NCBI GenBank assembly: GCA_964017145.1
Contig: OZ024844.1
Span: 4,119,119-4,183,118, forward strand
DNA from: Agrocybe praecox
Lineage: Eukaryota; Basidiomycota; Agaricomycetes; Agaricales; Agrocybaceae
DNA length: 64,000 bases
Direction: 5' to 3'
Under the pieces are notes generated by a model that was given only the letters and a program-made list of their open reading frames with translations, ran no database searches and was not told where the DNA came from. A program made the translations under genes and the position numbers. Positions 25,518-37,315 of the stretch are shown here, one piece after another (position 1 is the stretch's first letter; each line of letters starts with the position of its first letter).

Positions 25518-25848
25518 TTAGCTGTGTTGATGTATACCCGGTGGTGGATGACGTTGGCATTTGGCGGTGATCGATGAAGCTGAAGTTAGATGGATGGATT
25601 CTATGTATGTAAACTATATTCTATGCTCCTCGTAATCGTAGGTAGTGTAAAAATACGCGAAACGAAAAACATTATATAAATTATTTTAAATCATGCTCAT
25701 CGAAGCATGAATCTTCCGATCTCCGGTTCAGACGTTTCTCGATCCAGGATGAAATGCAAAAAAAATTATGGATTCGACTCTATTTTATACAATACAAACA
25801 CACTACCATGGACTAACGAACGGCATCATCCAAACATCGTCTTCGATT
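25518..25848. other. Convergent 3' intergenic region
   Basis: About 330 bp between the stops of the membrane-protein gene and RPN6. AT-rich, no structure noticed. Confidence 0.5.
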
Positions 25849-27744
25849 TTAGGTGATTTTGACAGTCTATACATGCGAAGACCATCAGCTACTTCGCCTC
25901 ATGATCATAAGAATATCATGAAAACATACCTTCGCATACAATGATTCGACGACCTTGGTGACTTGGCCCAGAGTCTCGATAGCAGCTCCGTACGTGTTCT
26001 GATTATTTGACATGATCAAGTCAGAAAATTGCGACAATAGAAGGAAGTAAAGAAACACACATCAGCTTCAGGTTCATCATATACGATCAAACATCCCCGT
26101 CCTTGATCGAGGACGCCGTAGAAGATTTTGTCGAGGATCATTTGTGAGAGCCTAGAAAGATTAACAAAAGGGTTGATACATAATTAGCAAGCTACTCGAG
26201 GTCGAAAGGCACGAGAAAGAAAGAGGTACGCACTTGGCTTCCACAGCCTGCCTCTCCTGCCCTACAGTCTCGGCCACATATGCGACCTCCACCACAGAGT
26301 AAGGCTCGACGATACGCAGCAAATTCTGTTCGAGGAGGGTGTCGTATAGCGCGGCGAGGTGCGAGCGGATCGTTGGGTCGGAGGAGAGTTCTATATAAAA
26401 TTAAAATCAGATTAAAATTCGGAAGAATATCAAGAGACTAGAAAACGAACCTTCTTTGTAATCCCTCAACGCCTTTTCAAAATCAGCCAAGTTTCGGTTC
26501 TGGTGCGCACGAGCGATGGCGCGCATGCTTTCCACGTCGCGCATGTTGGCGTATTTCAGAGCCAACTTGATAGTCAGCAGCGAGTTGACGTCTTCGGGCT
26601 GTAGGTAGAAGTAGAATGTCGAGTAAAATAAATAAAGAAATTTTTTGGGTAACGAGGAAAGAGAGGAAGACGCACGAGGTTCAACATGACTTTACACAGA
26701 AGCATGTATTTAAGTGCCCCCAGAGCGGACTCATCGCCCTGCGCGCTGAGGTTCTCGAATGCTTCGAAGAAGTATGAGTAGGCTGTGGTGTAGTCCTTTT
26801 CTTCGGCGTGCAAGACGCCTGATTGTAAATCCAAAGAGGCTTGAAGAGAGGGCGGGCAATAGATCGAGTTGGCGGCTGTTCGTGAGGATGTGAGGGCGGC
26901 CTACGAGGAAGGTGTTTATTAAGAATTCATAGACATGAGAGAGGATAATGACGTACCTTGGCCTTTGCCATGTTTCCTATTCCGCGGTATACCCTGCTCT
27001 CGAGGAGGTGAACTTCGGTCAGGATCATCTTGTCGTCTAGACGTTTCAGCTCCGTGAGGAGGGTGTCGATGAGTGCGAGGGCTGGTGCATATTGTCTGGA
27101 CTCGAGTTGTCTGTTGTGGTCAGGAGAATTTAGCAGTTATCTCAGAGCCGAATTCAAAGAAAGAAAGATACTGACAGGCTGACCAGACGAGTTTCCAGGC
27201 TGTGTTTTAGAAAAATCCGTTTATCGTTCTTCGCCCATGCGATGTTGTCGGTGAGTGTTTGCATTTGGATTTGTTGGCTGTTCGGGATGGAGTTGAAGTA
27301 GTCCAGTAAAGTTCGGACTGGAGTTGTTAAAAGAAGGTAAATGTCTATGTCAGATGGATAATTTCAATATAAAACGAGTACGTACTGAGTTTAGCGGTTT
27401 TGGCCTTTGCCGTTGAAGACATGAAAGCTCTTGATTGTGTGATGATATCCGAAAGACCTTGCGCATTTCTGGAAAGTAACAGCCAAGTCAATAACATTTC
27501 GTTCGAGCATTATAACACATGATAGTACGCACTTGTGATCCCGGTATAGCTCTCCTAATTTAACCAAAGCCACTTCCTGGTCTCTCAGCCCTTGAGCCTG
27601 CTCTTCGTCCCGTGCTGGCTCATTCGAAATCGCGGTCGATGAGCTCGTAGCGGCCAATATCTGCTTATAGATTTGTTCGGCCTGCTTGGGGTTGGAGGTG
27701 CGAGCTGCGTCAGCTTTTGCGAGGAGGTCTTTCACGCTGGACAT
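25849..27744 (-). CDS. RPN6: 26S proteasome regulatory subunit RPN6 (PSMD11)
   Basis: Multi-exon gene from [17 protein letters not shown] at 27744 to a last short exon ending KTVKIT at 25849. Helical repeats run through the protein ([62 protein letters not shown]). The strongly conserved stretch [23 protein letters not shown] and [12 protein letters not shown] is diagnostic for RPN6. The C-terminal PCI part includes [22 protein letters not shown], then [18 protein letters not shown] and [13 protein letters not shown]6 is a lid subunit that clamps the 19S particle to the 20S core. The translated frame extends upstream to 27909, but the ATG at 27744 is chosen because the conserved N-terminus starts there. 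It is head-to-head with RPN7. Confidence 0.95.
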
Positions 27745-27974
27745 AGTGTTCGTTCGTATGAGTGGTAAAAATAAAAAGAAAGGGCAAACAGGACGGATAG
27801 ACAGACGATGAGGAGGAGGAGGAGGAAACAGGCAGCGATCAAAAGCAGGGGTACACGCGTCGAGGGCCGTGGGAAAAAGAGCTGACGCGTCTCGATTTCT
27901 GTTCGTCATTTACTAATCTCTAATTCCTACCTTTCCTTTTATTCCTTTATACCTCAGCCAAATAACAGAAGAAA
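27745..27974. promoter_or_regulatory. Shared bidirectional promoter of RPN6 and RPN7
   Basis: Only 230 bp separate the two start codons, so both lid genes must be driven from here. Two ACGCGT palindromes, GTACACGCGTCGAG and CTGACGCGTCTCG, lie about 35 bp apart near 27854-27893. I saw no yeast-type GGTGGCAAA proteasome element. A GA-rich run of GAGGAG units is also present. Regulatory meaning of these motifs is inferred. Confidence 0.6.
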
Positions 27975-29552
27975 ATGGCAGATGAAGTCGTTCTTCCCAT
28001 TCCCAACCTCACCGTTCCACAAAATGTCTTTGTCCTGTCGAATCCGGCGTTGAAGCACCTGCATGAAAAGGCGCGAAAGGAGCTGTTGGAGGGTATCAAA
28101 GCGGATCGTGAGTTACTATCTTCTCAGTTTGAAGTTATGAACTTACTTTACTGTATTATAACAAAGAAATGGCTCCTTACTACAAGAGCATCACATCCTC
28201 GTCCTCAGTCCTACCATTAGACAAAGCTTTCTTCGCGGAGATGGAAAAAGCGAACGAGGAAGAACTTGCGAAGCTCGATGAAAGACTATCGGAGGCTCAG
28301 AAGATTGAGGGCGAGTCGGAAATTTCAGATGCGTTGAAGGCCAGGGCGAACTATCTGACGAGGATTGGCGACAAGGTGCGTTTGTTTATTACGATACGAT
28401 CGTAATGGCGTTCTAACTAGATATCTTTCCACAGGAGAAATCACTGGAGGCACAGAACTTGGCTTTGGAGAAGACACCTGGGCTAGGTTCAAGAATTGAT
28501 ATCGTCCTCACTATCGTACGGATAGGATTCTTCTTCAGCGACACGGACGTAGTAACGAAGAACATGGTCAAGGCGGAGAAGTGCGTCTCTTCTTTCTACT
28601 CTTTTGTTTTGTTTTACAAATCTCCTCACCTCAGATTGATTGACGAAGGAGGTGACTGGGATCGCCGAAATCGTCTTAAAGTATACAACGGTCTGCACCT
28701 CCTTTCCATCCGACAATTCAAGCGCGGCGGAGAGTTACTGCTCGACGCGCTGAGCACATTCACTGCTACGGAGCTATTGTCGTACAACGATTTTGTCGCG
28801 CTCACTGTTATCAGCAACACGCTAACGTTGAAGAGGGTGGATTTGAAGAAGAAGGTGATGGTCTTTATTTAAATTTCGTTCAACTAGGGATGGGATGGCT
28901 GATATTAATTGTATGGTGTGGTTCAGCTGATTGCAGCTCCGGAGGTTAACCAAGTCCTACCTGAAATTCCCGTGCTCGGAGACCTCGTGAAGAACTTGTA
29001 CGAGTGCCACTACGACAAATTCTTCGTCGCTCTCGGTGCGTCCTTATCCAAATATCTAACAATAGCCCACTAACCTAATTTATTACAATTCCATTCCAAT
29101 TCAATTTACATCCCAAATCAAACCCACTAGCCACCCTCGAACAAACACACCTCATCCCCTCCCGCATCCTCTCGCCCCACGCGCGGTACTACGTGCGCGA
29201 GATGCGCATCCTCGCATATTCCCAGCTCCTCGAGTCCTACCGCAGCTTGACAGTGGAGAGTCTCGCGGGTGCCTTTGGGGTCAGCGTCGAGTTCGTTGAT
29301 AGGTACGCGTTTGCATCCCATCTGTCTATATTTATGAACGACACTCTGACTTTCCCTTTCCATTTCCACTTTTTCTGCAGCGAACTATCCCGCTTCATCG
29401 CAAATGGCCGCCTGCACGCCTCAATCGACAAAGTGCACGGCATCGTGGAGACTACCCGGCCGTCCCTCAAGAACGCGCAGTATGAGCAGGTCATCAAGCA
29501 GGGCGATGTGTTGTTGAATGAGGTGCAGAGGTTGAGTAAAGTTTTATATTAA
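27975..29552 (+). CDS. RPN7: 26S proteasome regulatory subunit RPN7 (PSMD6)
   Basis: Seven exons (27975-28107, 28167-28375, 28435-28580, 28635-28854, 28927-29035, 29131-29302, 29381-29552) with GT-AG introns give 386 residues, the usual RPN7 size. Diagnostic pieces are [40 protein letters not shown] (across a joint), [20 protein letters not shown] and [30 protein letters not shown]. The PCI domain follows at the C-terminus ([30 protein letters not shown], then [24 protein letters not shown]). RPN7 is a scaffold subunit of the proteasome lid. It shares its promoter region with RPN6, which suggests coordinated expression of two subunits that sit in the same lid complex. Confidence 0.96.
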
Positions 29553-30059
29553 ATACGAGCTGGTTGTTTGTTCTTCTGCCTCTGCCGCGCTTTTGTGATG
29601 TATTTTTACGACGCTTCTTTTTCACTATGAATTCCACCTTTTTTTTGCTATGTGTCCGATGCGATCCTGTTCAAAGCACTTCTGACATAGTACATCGTGC
29701 TTTACTATGCAGTACTATGCAATACCTTGCACACGCCTATTTCCACACATAAGAACCGATGAAATCGGGGTGAATTGAGAAATTTAATATACAATGAGGT
29801 TGTTATGAGTTATGCAGTAATGTTCATCATACCTACTCAAAGAGGCACCCAAGCTCACGTTCAAACACGATAACAAACTCAGATTCGAACAGGCAAAAAC
29901 AAAGTTATCCGAATTCCAATAAATAACACCGTCCCCGAAAATGCCCTAAATAAATCTCTAAGTACACGAAAACGTCCCTTTCTAATCCTACTGTCATCTA
30001 CGTGTGCCTACCCATTCCTCGCTCGCAACCTGAAAGTCGCTCGAAGTGGAGCAGGAAGG
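29553..30059. other. Convergent 3' intergenic region
   Basis: About 500 bp between the stops of RPN7 and the Swa2-like gene. No gene or repeat noticed. Confidence 0.5.
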
Positions 30060-33000
30060 CTACTTTTGCGTAGCCTGGAACGCGATCCACGCTTCGTTGA
30101 GCGCGCCGAAGATGGCGCCGGCCAGCATCCGTTGCTCGATTGTGGAATTACTCGCGTTGAGCTGGATGCATAGAGAACGGAGAATGTAGTTAGTTTGGAG
30201 TTCCGAAAAATGAAAAGGAAAAATTGATGAAGAGCAGAGCGAGAAGAGCGAACGAAGGCAAAGAAAACGAAAGAAACCAAGAGATATAAAAAATCAATAC
30301 CCACCTTATCAGGATGTACCCTCCCAATAGCCTTCATATAATTCTTCTTTACCTGCGCCGCACTTACCAAGTCCGCCATACCCATCTTCAACCCACCCAC
30401 ACCTGTGGGCCCCTCCCACAGCACATTCTCCAGACTGCCCAAAAGCGCGCGGATGTTCGTCTCTTTCCCGCCCTTCCATGCTCCGATACGCGCATCGACG
30501 GAGTCTTTGAGAGCATGCTTCGCTGCGTCGTCGGCTTCGGCTTGGGCGGTGCTAGTTTGCAGTGCTTGCAGTGCTTTGGAGGGTTCTGTTGATGTTGCTG
30601 TGGGGCGTGGTTTGGGACGCGGTTTGATAGGTGGTTTCCTCGATGTGGATGTGGATGAGGAGGATGAGGGAACAGCAGAGGTAGAGGACGAGGAAAAGGA
30701 TCCATCGAGCATCTTCCGACATCTAACACTCCCACTAACGGCCTCCTTCCGTGATTTTTCGTCCACCAACGTAGCTCCAGCACTTTCACCAGCTCGGCTG
30801 AGTACACCCCACCATACACCGGCATCCGCCCACCTCTCTCGTCCCTCGAATGCTTCTGCAGCGCGACGCAAAGCCTTCACATATGCATCAAGGAGATCCA
30901 CGCCGACGCCTTGCGCATCTGCCCACCCGCTGTCGTTCGAACGGGCTTTTCCAGCTGTAACGAGGTTTGCAGGGATAACAGAAGCATCGAGGAATGGAGG
31001 CGCGGGTGAATCTCCAAAGGGTCGCTTAGGTGCCAGAGGATCCAAACCTGGATCGTCCACCGTCGCTGACGACGAACCACCAAAGACAGCCTTCCCAAAT
31101 ATGCCCTCCAACGCGCGTTGACAGTCTTCCACTGCACCTCCGTATTCTCCTGTCTTCAGACGTGCCAGTGCACGGTTGGTATGGAGAGGAACGAGAAGGA
31201 GGTGGCCCTTGGGTAGCGCGTTGATGGAGGAACTATACGCGTCAGCGGCGGCTGCATGCTGTCCGAGTTTAAATTTCTGCGTTCCGTCTGTTTTATGCTT
31301 CTGGGCCTGAGCGAGGGCGGAGGGCAATGCAGTGATTAACAAGCGTGGTGGTACTACGGAGACTTGGGCTGCAGGTCTTGAGGGAGGTGTGCGAGTATTC
31401 CGAGAAGATGTGGATGAGTTGGAGGCAATTTGACGAACAGATCGTGGTGGTGGTTGGGATACGGAAGGACGAGGTGCGGCAGGTGCATCAGTCGAGAATA
31501 AGTCGATTTCCACTTCGACTTCCTCGAGCTTAATCTGCTCCTGGTGCTGACGATGATGTTGAGGACGTCTTCTGGGCTCGTCATGTCCATAGTCTTCATC
31601 ATGATCATCCTTGAATCCTCCCTTCCCAACACCCTCGTCCTCTTCATCGCTCTGATGAACTACTTCCTGCATCCATTTCGGTCTGCCTCCTACAGCGGCA
31701 GCAGTAGTTCGACTGCTGCCAGAACCTCTCGAATCACCCCTCGTTATCCCAGCGGAATCAGCACTACTTCTCTCCTCATACGCCTTAACGACCTTCTCCT
31801 TTCCTTCTTTCCAAAATGCGCTGGCCTTGCTGAACACGCTCAAGCCGATTTCCGAAGCTTGCGCGAGCAGTTTATCGGCTTGTTCTTGGATTTCGGCAAC
31901 GGAAGCTTGGACCGTGGACCCCGACCCCTCACCACCAGCAGCGCGTGCAGAGGCCTGACGCTGTCTGTCAAGCCTCTCGCGTTCGCGTTCTTTTTGACCT
32001 TTCGGTGGTCCGCGAGCTCGTGGTATGGCAGAGGGTACCTCAGGTGCAGGTGGTGGTCCACAAGATGTCGCTGGAGGTGGTGGAGGAGATGATAGACGTG
32101 TGCTTCCGCCATTTTGATCCTGACTTCCTCCGTTTAAGAGACTTTCAAGGGCGGCTTGAACATCTTGACCGCCTCCAGTAGCGCGTAATGCTTCTCGTGC
32201 CTGTTGGACAGAGAATCCCATTTCCACTATTTGGCCGAGGATGTGTGGTGGAGGCGAGGAAGATCTTTCTTTCCTGTGGGTTGGTCGGCTGGTCGTGCTG
32301 GTGCTGGTTTCCGGAATGTCGTCGTGCCATGACTAGTAGATGAAAGAGTTAGATAGTAAGAAAAATTTGTATAGGATGTAACATGTAACGAAGGAAAAAA
32401 TATTGCATACGTACCAAATCGTCGTTCCTATTCGTTCTATCACCCGTCTTCGCCTTTACAGCTTCCACAGGCTGGCTTAACATACCCAGAATATCGTCTT
32501 CGTATGCATGTATACCAGAAATACCAGCATGGTCCGTCCTCTGCACACTTCCGAACCCATCCCTTTCATCATCGCTATCCAACAGCCCTCTTCCAATCCC
32601 ATTTCGTCCTTGCGATCGCGCACTGGCAGGATAGTCGTCTTCCCTATTCCCAAAATCAAAATCAGCATCTGGGGAAGCAAGGTTGAAGGCATCGTCCTGG
32701 AAAGTATCCACCTCCTTTCGAAGACCGCTTTGCGACGACCCCGTTCGTGAAATAGGACTTTGCGTATTGAGGTTCCGACTAGATGATGATAGACTCGAAT
32801 GCGTACGCGCTACAGGTTGCGGAGAAGCAAAGCCGTCTAAGTCCCATAAGCTAGCGGGTTTGGCGCCACTGTTCGTGCTGCTCGATTGCGATTGTGTTCG
32901 AACAGGTGCCGAAGTCGTCGTTGTCGTCGTCGAGATAATAGCTGATTGGGCTCTTGTCGCACTCGACCCAAAATCTCCTAACCCCCAATCGTCGTCGTCG

Positions 33001-33680
33001 TTGACGTTCACATTTCGTGAATTCGTCGTTGTCGTATTCCGTCCCACTGGGATGGGCGAAATTCCCAGTCCCAATCCTCCACCAGACGCCAACGAGTCCA
33101 GTCCAGCCCACGCATCACCTCCTGCTGCGCCTAATGATTGCGCAGATTTTTGCGCAGGACTAGCTGACGATCCTTGTCTGGCCTTCGCTTCCATAGCCAA
33201 TCGAGCTGCCAATGTCATGTTCGTAGTAATCCCGTTGGGCGTTCCCGAAGAAGAAGAAAAAATATCACTAAAAGCATCTCCGTTCACCCTCGACGCAGTC
33301 GGTGCGGGTGTGTTGCTATTAGACCTACCTCCGAGGGAGGTCATTGCTGGTGTAATGGGCCGCGATGAGGATGACGACGACGGAGGGTTTCCCGTTCGAC
33401 TCAAGGTACCGTTATTCGCAGTTCCATTTCTACTCGCATAGATATTCCCACCACTTCCTCCTCCTAATCCTCCATAACGTGGCCCAGACGATGAATTTAC
33501 TCCTGACGACGCGAGGAGGGAAAAGACATCCGGTTTGTTCGTATCCTCATTTCTCGATAATCCCTGACGCTGTGTACCGCTTCCAGAAGAACTGGATATC
33601 GAGGATAAAGTTTGTTGTTGCAAATTTTTAGGGGGTAAAGGTACTGAAGATGACCATAGGTCCGCAAAAGAATCAGACAT
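30060..33680 (-). CDS. SWA2: Swa2/auxilin-like clathrin-uncoating J protein (UBA, TPR, J domain)
   Basis: Three exons, 33680-32415, 32332-30305 and 30161-30060, give 1131 residues. Order of parts: an unstructured Ser/Asn/Gly-rich N-terminus (MSDSFADLWSSSVPLPPK) with DxF/DLL-type short motifs likely to bind clathrin or adaptors; a UBA domain (IVEMGFSVQQAREALRATGG) in the middle; a low-complexity linker; a TPR pair (AQKHKTDGTQKFKLGQHAAAADAY, HTNRALARLKTGEYGGAVEDCQ); and a C-terminal J domain with the HPD triplet in AIGRVHPDK, completed in the last exon by LNASNSTIEQRMLAGAIFGALNEAW. UBA-TPR-J is the Swa2p/auxilin arrangement of yeast, which recruits Hsp70 to strip clathrin coats. Only the last intron interrupts the J domain, right after HPDK. 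Confidence 0.9.
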
Positions 33681-34583
33681 GTCGGTGGAAGAGACTTGAC
33701 ATTTAAAGGAGAACTTTCAGTAAGTGCGCCAGACCGTGGAAAGTAAATTTAACTCACCAGTGGCTGATACTCCGAGTCCGCGTCAGCTGTGAGCTGTAAA
33801 AATTCGTATGATCGTTTTGACACTTGTGAAATAGGCGCCTGGTATGAGTGTGTAGGATGTTAATGTGCGCAGTGTACTGTGTAACTTGGGTGCAGTCGGG
33901 TATTGATATTATTATGTAAGCTCAGCGGCATTTCAAAGTTGTGCGGCATCCAACTGGATCAAACTCCGCCTAGAAAACCGTGCATCTGTGTCTCTCAAGT
34001 GTCTCTGCGTTGCAAAGGTCGACCAAAGCTTAAGTATCTGTATGAGAGTTTTCATAAGCAAACCTTTTTAAATTCTCAAATAATTTGAGGACGTGGAAAT
34101 GCAGCCCGACTTACACATGGTTTTGATCTTTGCACGATATCTGATAAGGAGACGGGTTCGCGTGCAATTTATGTATGCTGTATTTTACATTTTTAAAGAG
34201 GTGTAATTTGTGCAATATATTCTTTTTTTTTTTTCAAATATAACCCTAGCGATCCGATCTACGCTCAAGTCAAGGTTCTTTTCCCACCAAATTAAGACCA
34301 ATTTATGTTTCAATCAATGCTGCGCCGTGCCAAGTACGTGGATAATCTGTATGCTGATGGTCGATATAAAGACGTTTGATCAAGCTTGAAGCTTAAAACT
34401 ATATTTACGCTTAATTGGCAGGCACACCCAGCCAAACAGAATTACAGGCCAATCATCTCTCCACATCACATATCTGACAAATATCTTTCACATAATCATC
34501 TTGTCATAAAAGGATCAGAGTGTATGTCGAGCATCCCTTCTCTCCTCGTCCATATTCTCATGTCAGCTTACTGTAACACTTCC
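33681..34583. other. Intergenic region between the Swa2-like gene and the NACHT gene
   Basis: About 0.9 kb, AT-rich, with a T tract near 34222-34235. It should carry both promoters of this divergent pair. No other gene recognised. Confidence 0.5.
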
Positions 34584-36930
34584 ATGCTATCCACATCTCA
34601 TTCGATAATTAACGGAGGGTCCTACACTCAACACAATACATACGTTCACAACAGCACAAAAGGTAAGGATTGAATTCTGCCTCACATCGCCACATAATTG
34701 ACAGTTTGATTCCTCAAGCACAAGCGGGATACGACCAGTTATTGGAGTTCGTAGCACCAGCTGCCCTACACGATTCTGGTCACGACATTGACCCTCCAAA
34801 ATGTCACCCAAATACACGGGTTGCCGTCATTCGGAGAATACTCGATTGGGCCTCCGAAGTTGAAAGCGATAAACGGGAGAAATTTATTATGTGGCTTAGT
34901 GGTGCAGCTGGATCAGGAAAATCCTCGATTGGGAGGACTGTTGCCGAGTGCTGGGCAGCTGAAGGAAAGCTACTCGCCAGTTTCTTTTTCAGTGCGACAG
35001 ACTCCACGAGGAACCATCCGCGTAACCTGGTTTCAACAATCGCCTACCAGATGTGCGTCATACATCCTTCGCTGCAAGACACGATCTCAGCAGTTGTTGA
35101 TGATGATCCTCTGATATTCACACGATCACTACATACGCAATTCTTAGCGTTCCTGGTGAGGCCTCTATCTAGGATATTCGAAAATACTCCTCGCCACCCA
35201 GCCCGAATAATAATTATTGACGGGCTAGATGAGTGCGAAAATCCGAGGAATCAACGCCATATTTTGGCAACTCTTCTTGACCTTGATATCGCCGCGGCAC
35301 TACCAATACAGTTTCTCGTCTGTTCTCGCCCTGAGAATCAAATCACGAGTACTTTTGGGTCGGCAAGAATGCGAGGGTACCATACAAGGCTATTCCTTGA
35401 CGATCAATACCATCCTGATAAGGACATCGAGAAATACCTCCGTGATAACTTCCATGAAATTAAAACGTCGCACATTTTCAAGCATCAAATACCCGCCGAC
35501 TGGCCTGGCAACGATGTTATTGACACCCTGGTCAAAACATCCTCCGGTCAATTTATTTACGCCTCTACGGCCGTTAGATATATGAGATCAAGCCAACATC
35601 GACCACATCAGCGTCTAGAAGTAATACTCGGCCTACGACCGTACTTCAAGGATTCCGATTTGCCATTTGCGCAATTGGATGCATTGTATATGCATATATT
35701 TCTCAAGGTCAACAATCTTCCGCTAGTGCTTGATATTCTGGCCTTTCCTATCATTTATGGAAGATACAACATTTCAAATATCGAGAAAGTCCTTGGACTC
35801 GAACAGGGGGATATAGAAATAGCGCTCTCAGACCTTCAGTCCATTGCGACGATTAACTATCGTGAAGACGCAGCACTAGCATACATTAACCTGTTGCACA
35901 AGTCAATTGAAGATTTCTTGTTGGATCAGGAGAGGTCTCGTGCAATATTTTTGGATCCTATATCGAGGATCGTAAAGAATATCGCACATGTTATACAATC
36001 GTTTTCAGGTGAGTTCAAATACTCTCTGGTCACTTTTATGAGAATTAATTTTTATCGGTTCTAGAGACGAGTAAAAAATGTCGGCCTGGCTATCTCTCGC
36101 AGGGATCGTTCTGCCTTCTAACCTGTGACGATCTCTATCTTGCGGATGTATCACGTTCAAAAATCATTTTGGATGTTTTTGCTCAATTTCCCATGCGTGA
36201 CTTCAGCAAAGCATTATTTGTCCACAAGAAAAGAGATTCTCCGGAGGCTAATTTTCTCGCTCACTTCTTTGGCCTACTATCGTCGCTGGTAAGAGATTTT
36301 TCTTTCTTAAAGCATTGAATCGATATTAAAATTTCTCAGGATAGCGAAGCCGCTAGATATTGCCATTTGACTCACTTATACTCATACTTTAAAAGTTTCT
36401 TAACGGAACTCAATGGCTCTTACTCCAATGATCACGCCGCTCATTTTGTGTTCTCACTCTGCTGGATTATGCCAGCAAGGATTACCACAAGAAAAAACCA
36501 CTTCAGCGGATGGAGAATCGACGATTATGCCATGTTCTTGAACGATCAGATGAAGAATATCATGTCGGGATTCCCAGAAATCCCTCACATCTTACTCCCA
36601 CACAGCATGCGCGCCCAAATTCTGTCTCGTGCAGCAACCTTTTGCCTTTCGTTTTTATGTGACATGATGGACCCACATGAAGAAGCCTCTAACTTTCTTC
36701 GCATTACGACGCTACATCGGCTAATTAGGCGCGAATACCCACGGAAATGGCGCAAACAATATCGATCACGGTATACACCGACAAATCAACTGGTAATTCA
36801 ATGGGATGGACGATATAGGGTTGTTCGAACGAAGCGCCGAAGTGAGGCCGTAGGCCGAACGAAGGTGCTGAGTGAGAAAGGACGAAGGTGTAGTAGGGAA
36901 TTCTACTGCACGACCTTTTCGCTTTTATAG
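34584..36930 (+). pseudogene. NACHT-domain NTPase, 3' end replaced by retroelement sequence
   Basis: Exons 34584-34662, 34719-36008, 36065-36288 and 36340-36930 join in frame to 727 residues. The short first exon encodes SHSIINGGSYTQHNTYVHN, the usual start of agaricomycete NACHT proteins. DPPKCHPNTR precedes the P-loop LSGAAGSGKSSIGRT; the Walker B is IIIIDGLDEC and a sensor-like LVCSRPE follows. Such STAND ATPases are thought to act in self/non-self recognition. The genomic sequence stops at about 36816, inside the gene; the last ~36 codons (from RYRVVRTKR) are read from the pseudo-LTR of element A1. No WD40 or ankyrin repeats are left, so the natural C-terminus was probably lost. It may still be expressed as a chimera. 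An upstream start at 34524 is possible. Confidence 0.8.
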
Positions 36931-37315
36931 CTCTTCAGGTCCTATTTTTCTCTATAGCTAGATCGGTTAGATCTGTTAACCATCGCGCTTACCGATCTCA
37001 TTGGTAAGTCTGATTACGATGTTCTATAACAATTAGTAGCTGTGAAGTCTTACGTCCCGCGGGATCGCTGACCAATGATCGGCCAGAAGCACGATACCAA
37101 TCAGCGAAACGCCGCAGTATCAGTAAGCTGTCACTTCCAGCGACAACGACCAAAGTAGATCGATGGATATAAATACTTAGCGTAGTGGCCAAATGCGGAA
37201 GGTAAGGGATTACGTAATGATGGGCGCTTGTTACACGCTTATGTAATCCGCAGTATAGCGCCAACTCGACGCTATTATTATACCTACGCTTAGGTTAGGT
37301 TCGGGTTAGAGGTTA
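36816..37315 (-). repeat. Pseudo-LTR 1 (3' side of A1)
   Basis: From the TAGGG at the NACHT junction to the TTAGGTTAGG-rich end, after which the element body continues (GCTGCCGAACC). A TATA-like TTTATATCC on the minus strand lies near 37165-37175. An 88-codon frame at 36998-37264 is present only in A-type copies and is probably non-coding. Confidence 0.75.
36880..36942 (-). ncRNA. Type-I hammerhead ribozyme, copy 1 (A type)
   Basis: On the minus strand: stem I strand GGAC, core CUGAAGA, stem II GCU-AUAAA-AGC closed as GC...GC, core GAAA, stem III AGGU...ACCU with an inner GUAG/CUAC hairpin, then U-C at the cleavage site and stem I strand GUCC. All invariant core positions of a hammerhead (CUGANGA, GAAA, NUH) are present. 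Stem I can extend through GAGAAA with UUUCUC. Predicted cut between 36884 and 36883. Confidence 0.82.

Noticed and set aside
36998..37264. 88-codon minus-strand open frame repeated in A-type pseudo-LTRs (also 42058, 48128, 53188, 59258)
   Set aside because: Absent as an open frame in B-type pseudo-LTRs and overlapping the non-coding end region; repeated only because the repeat is repeated.
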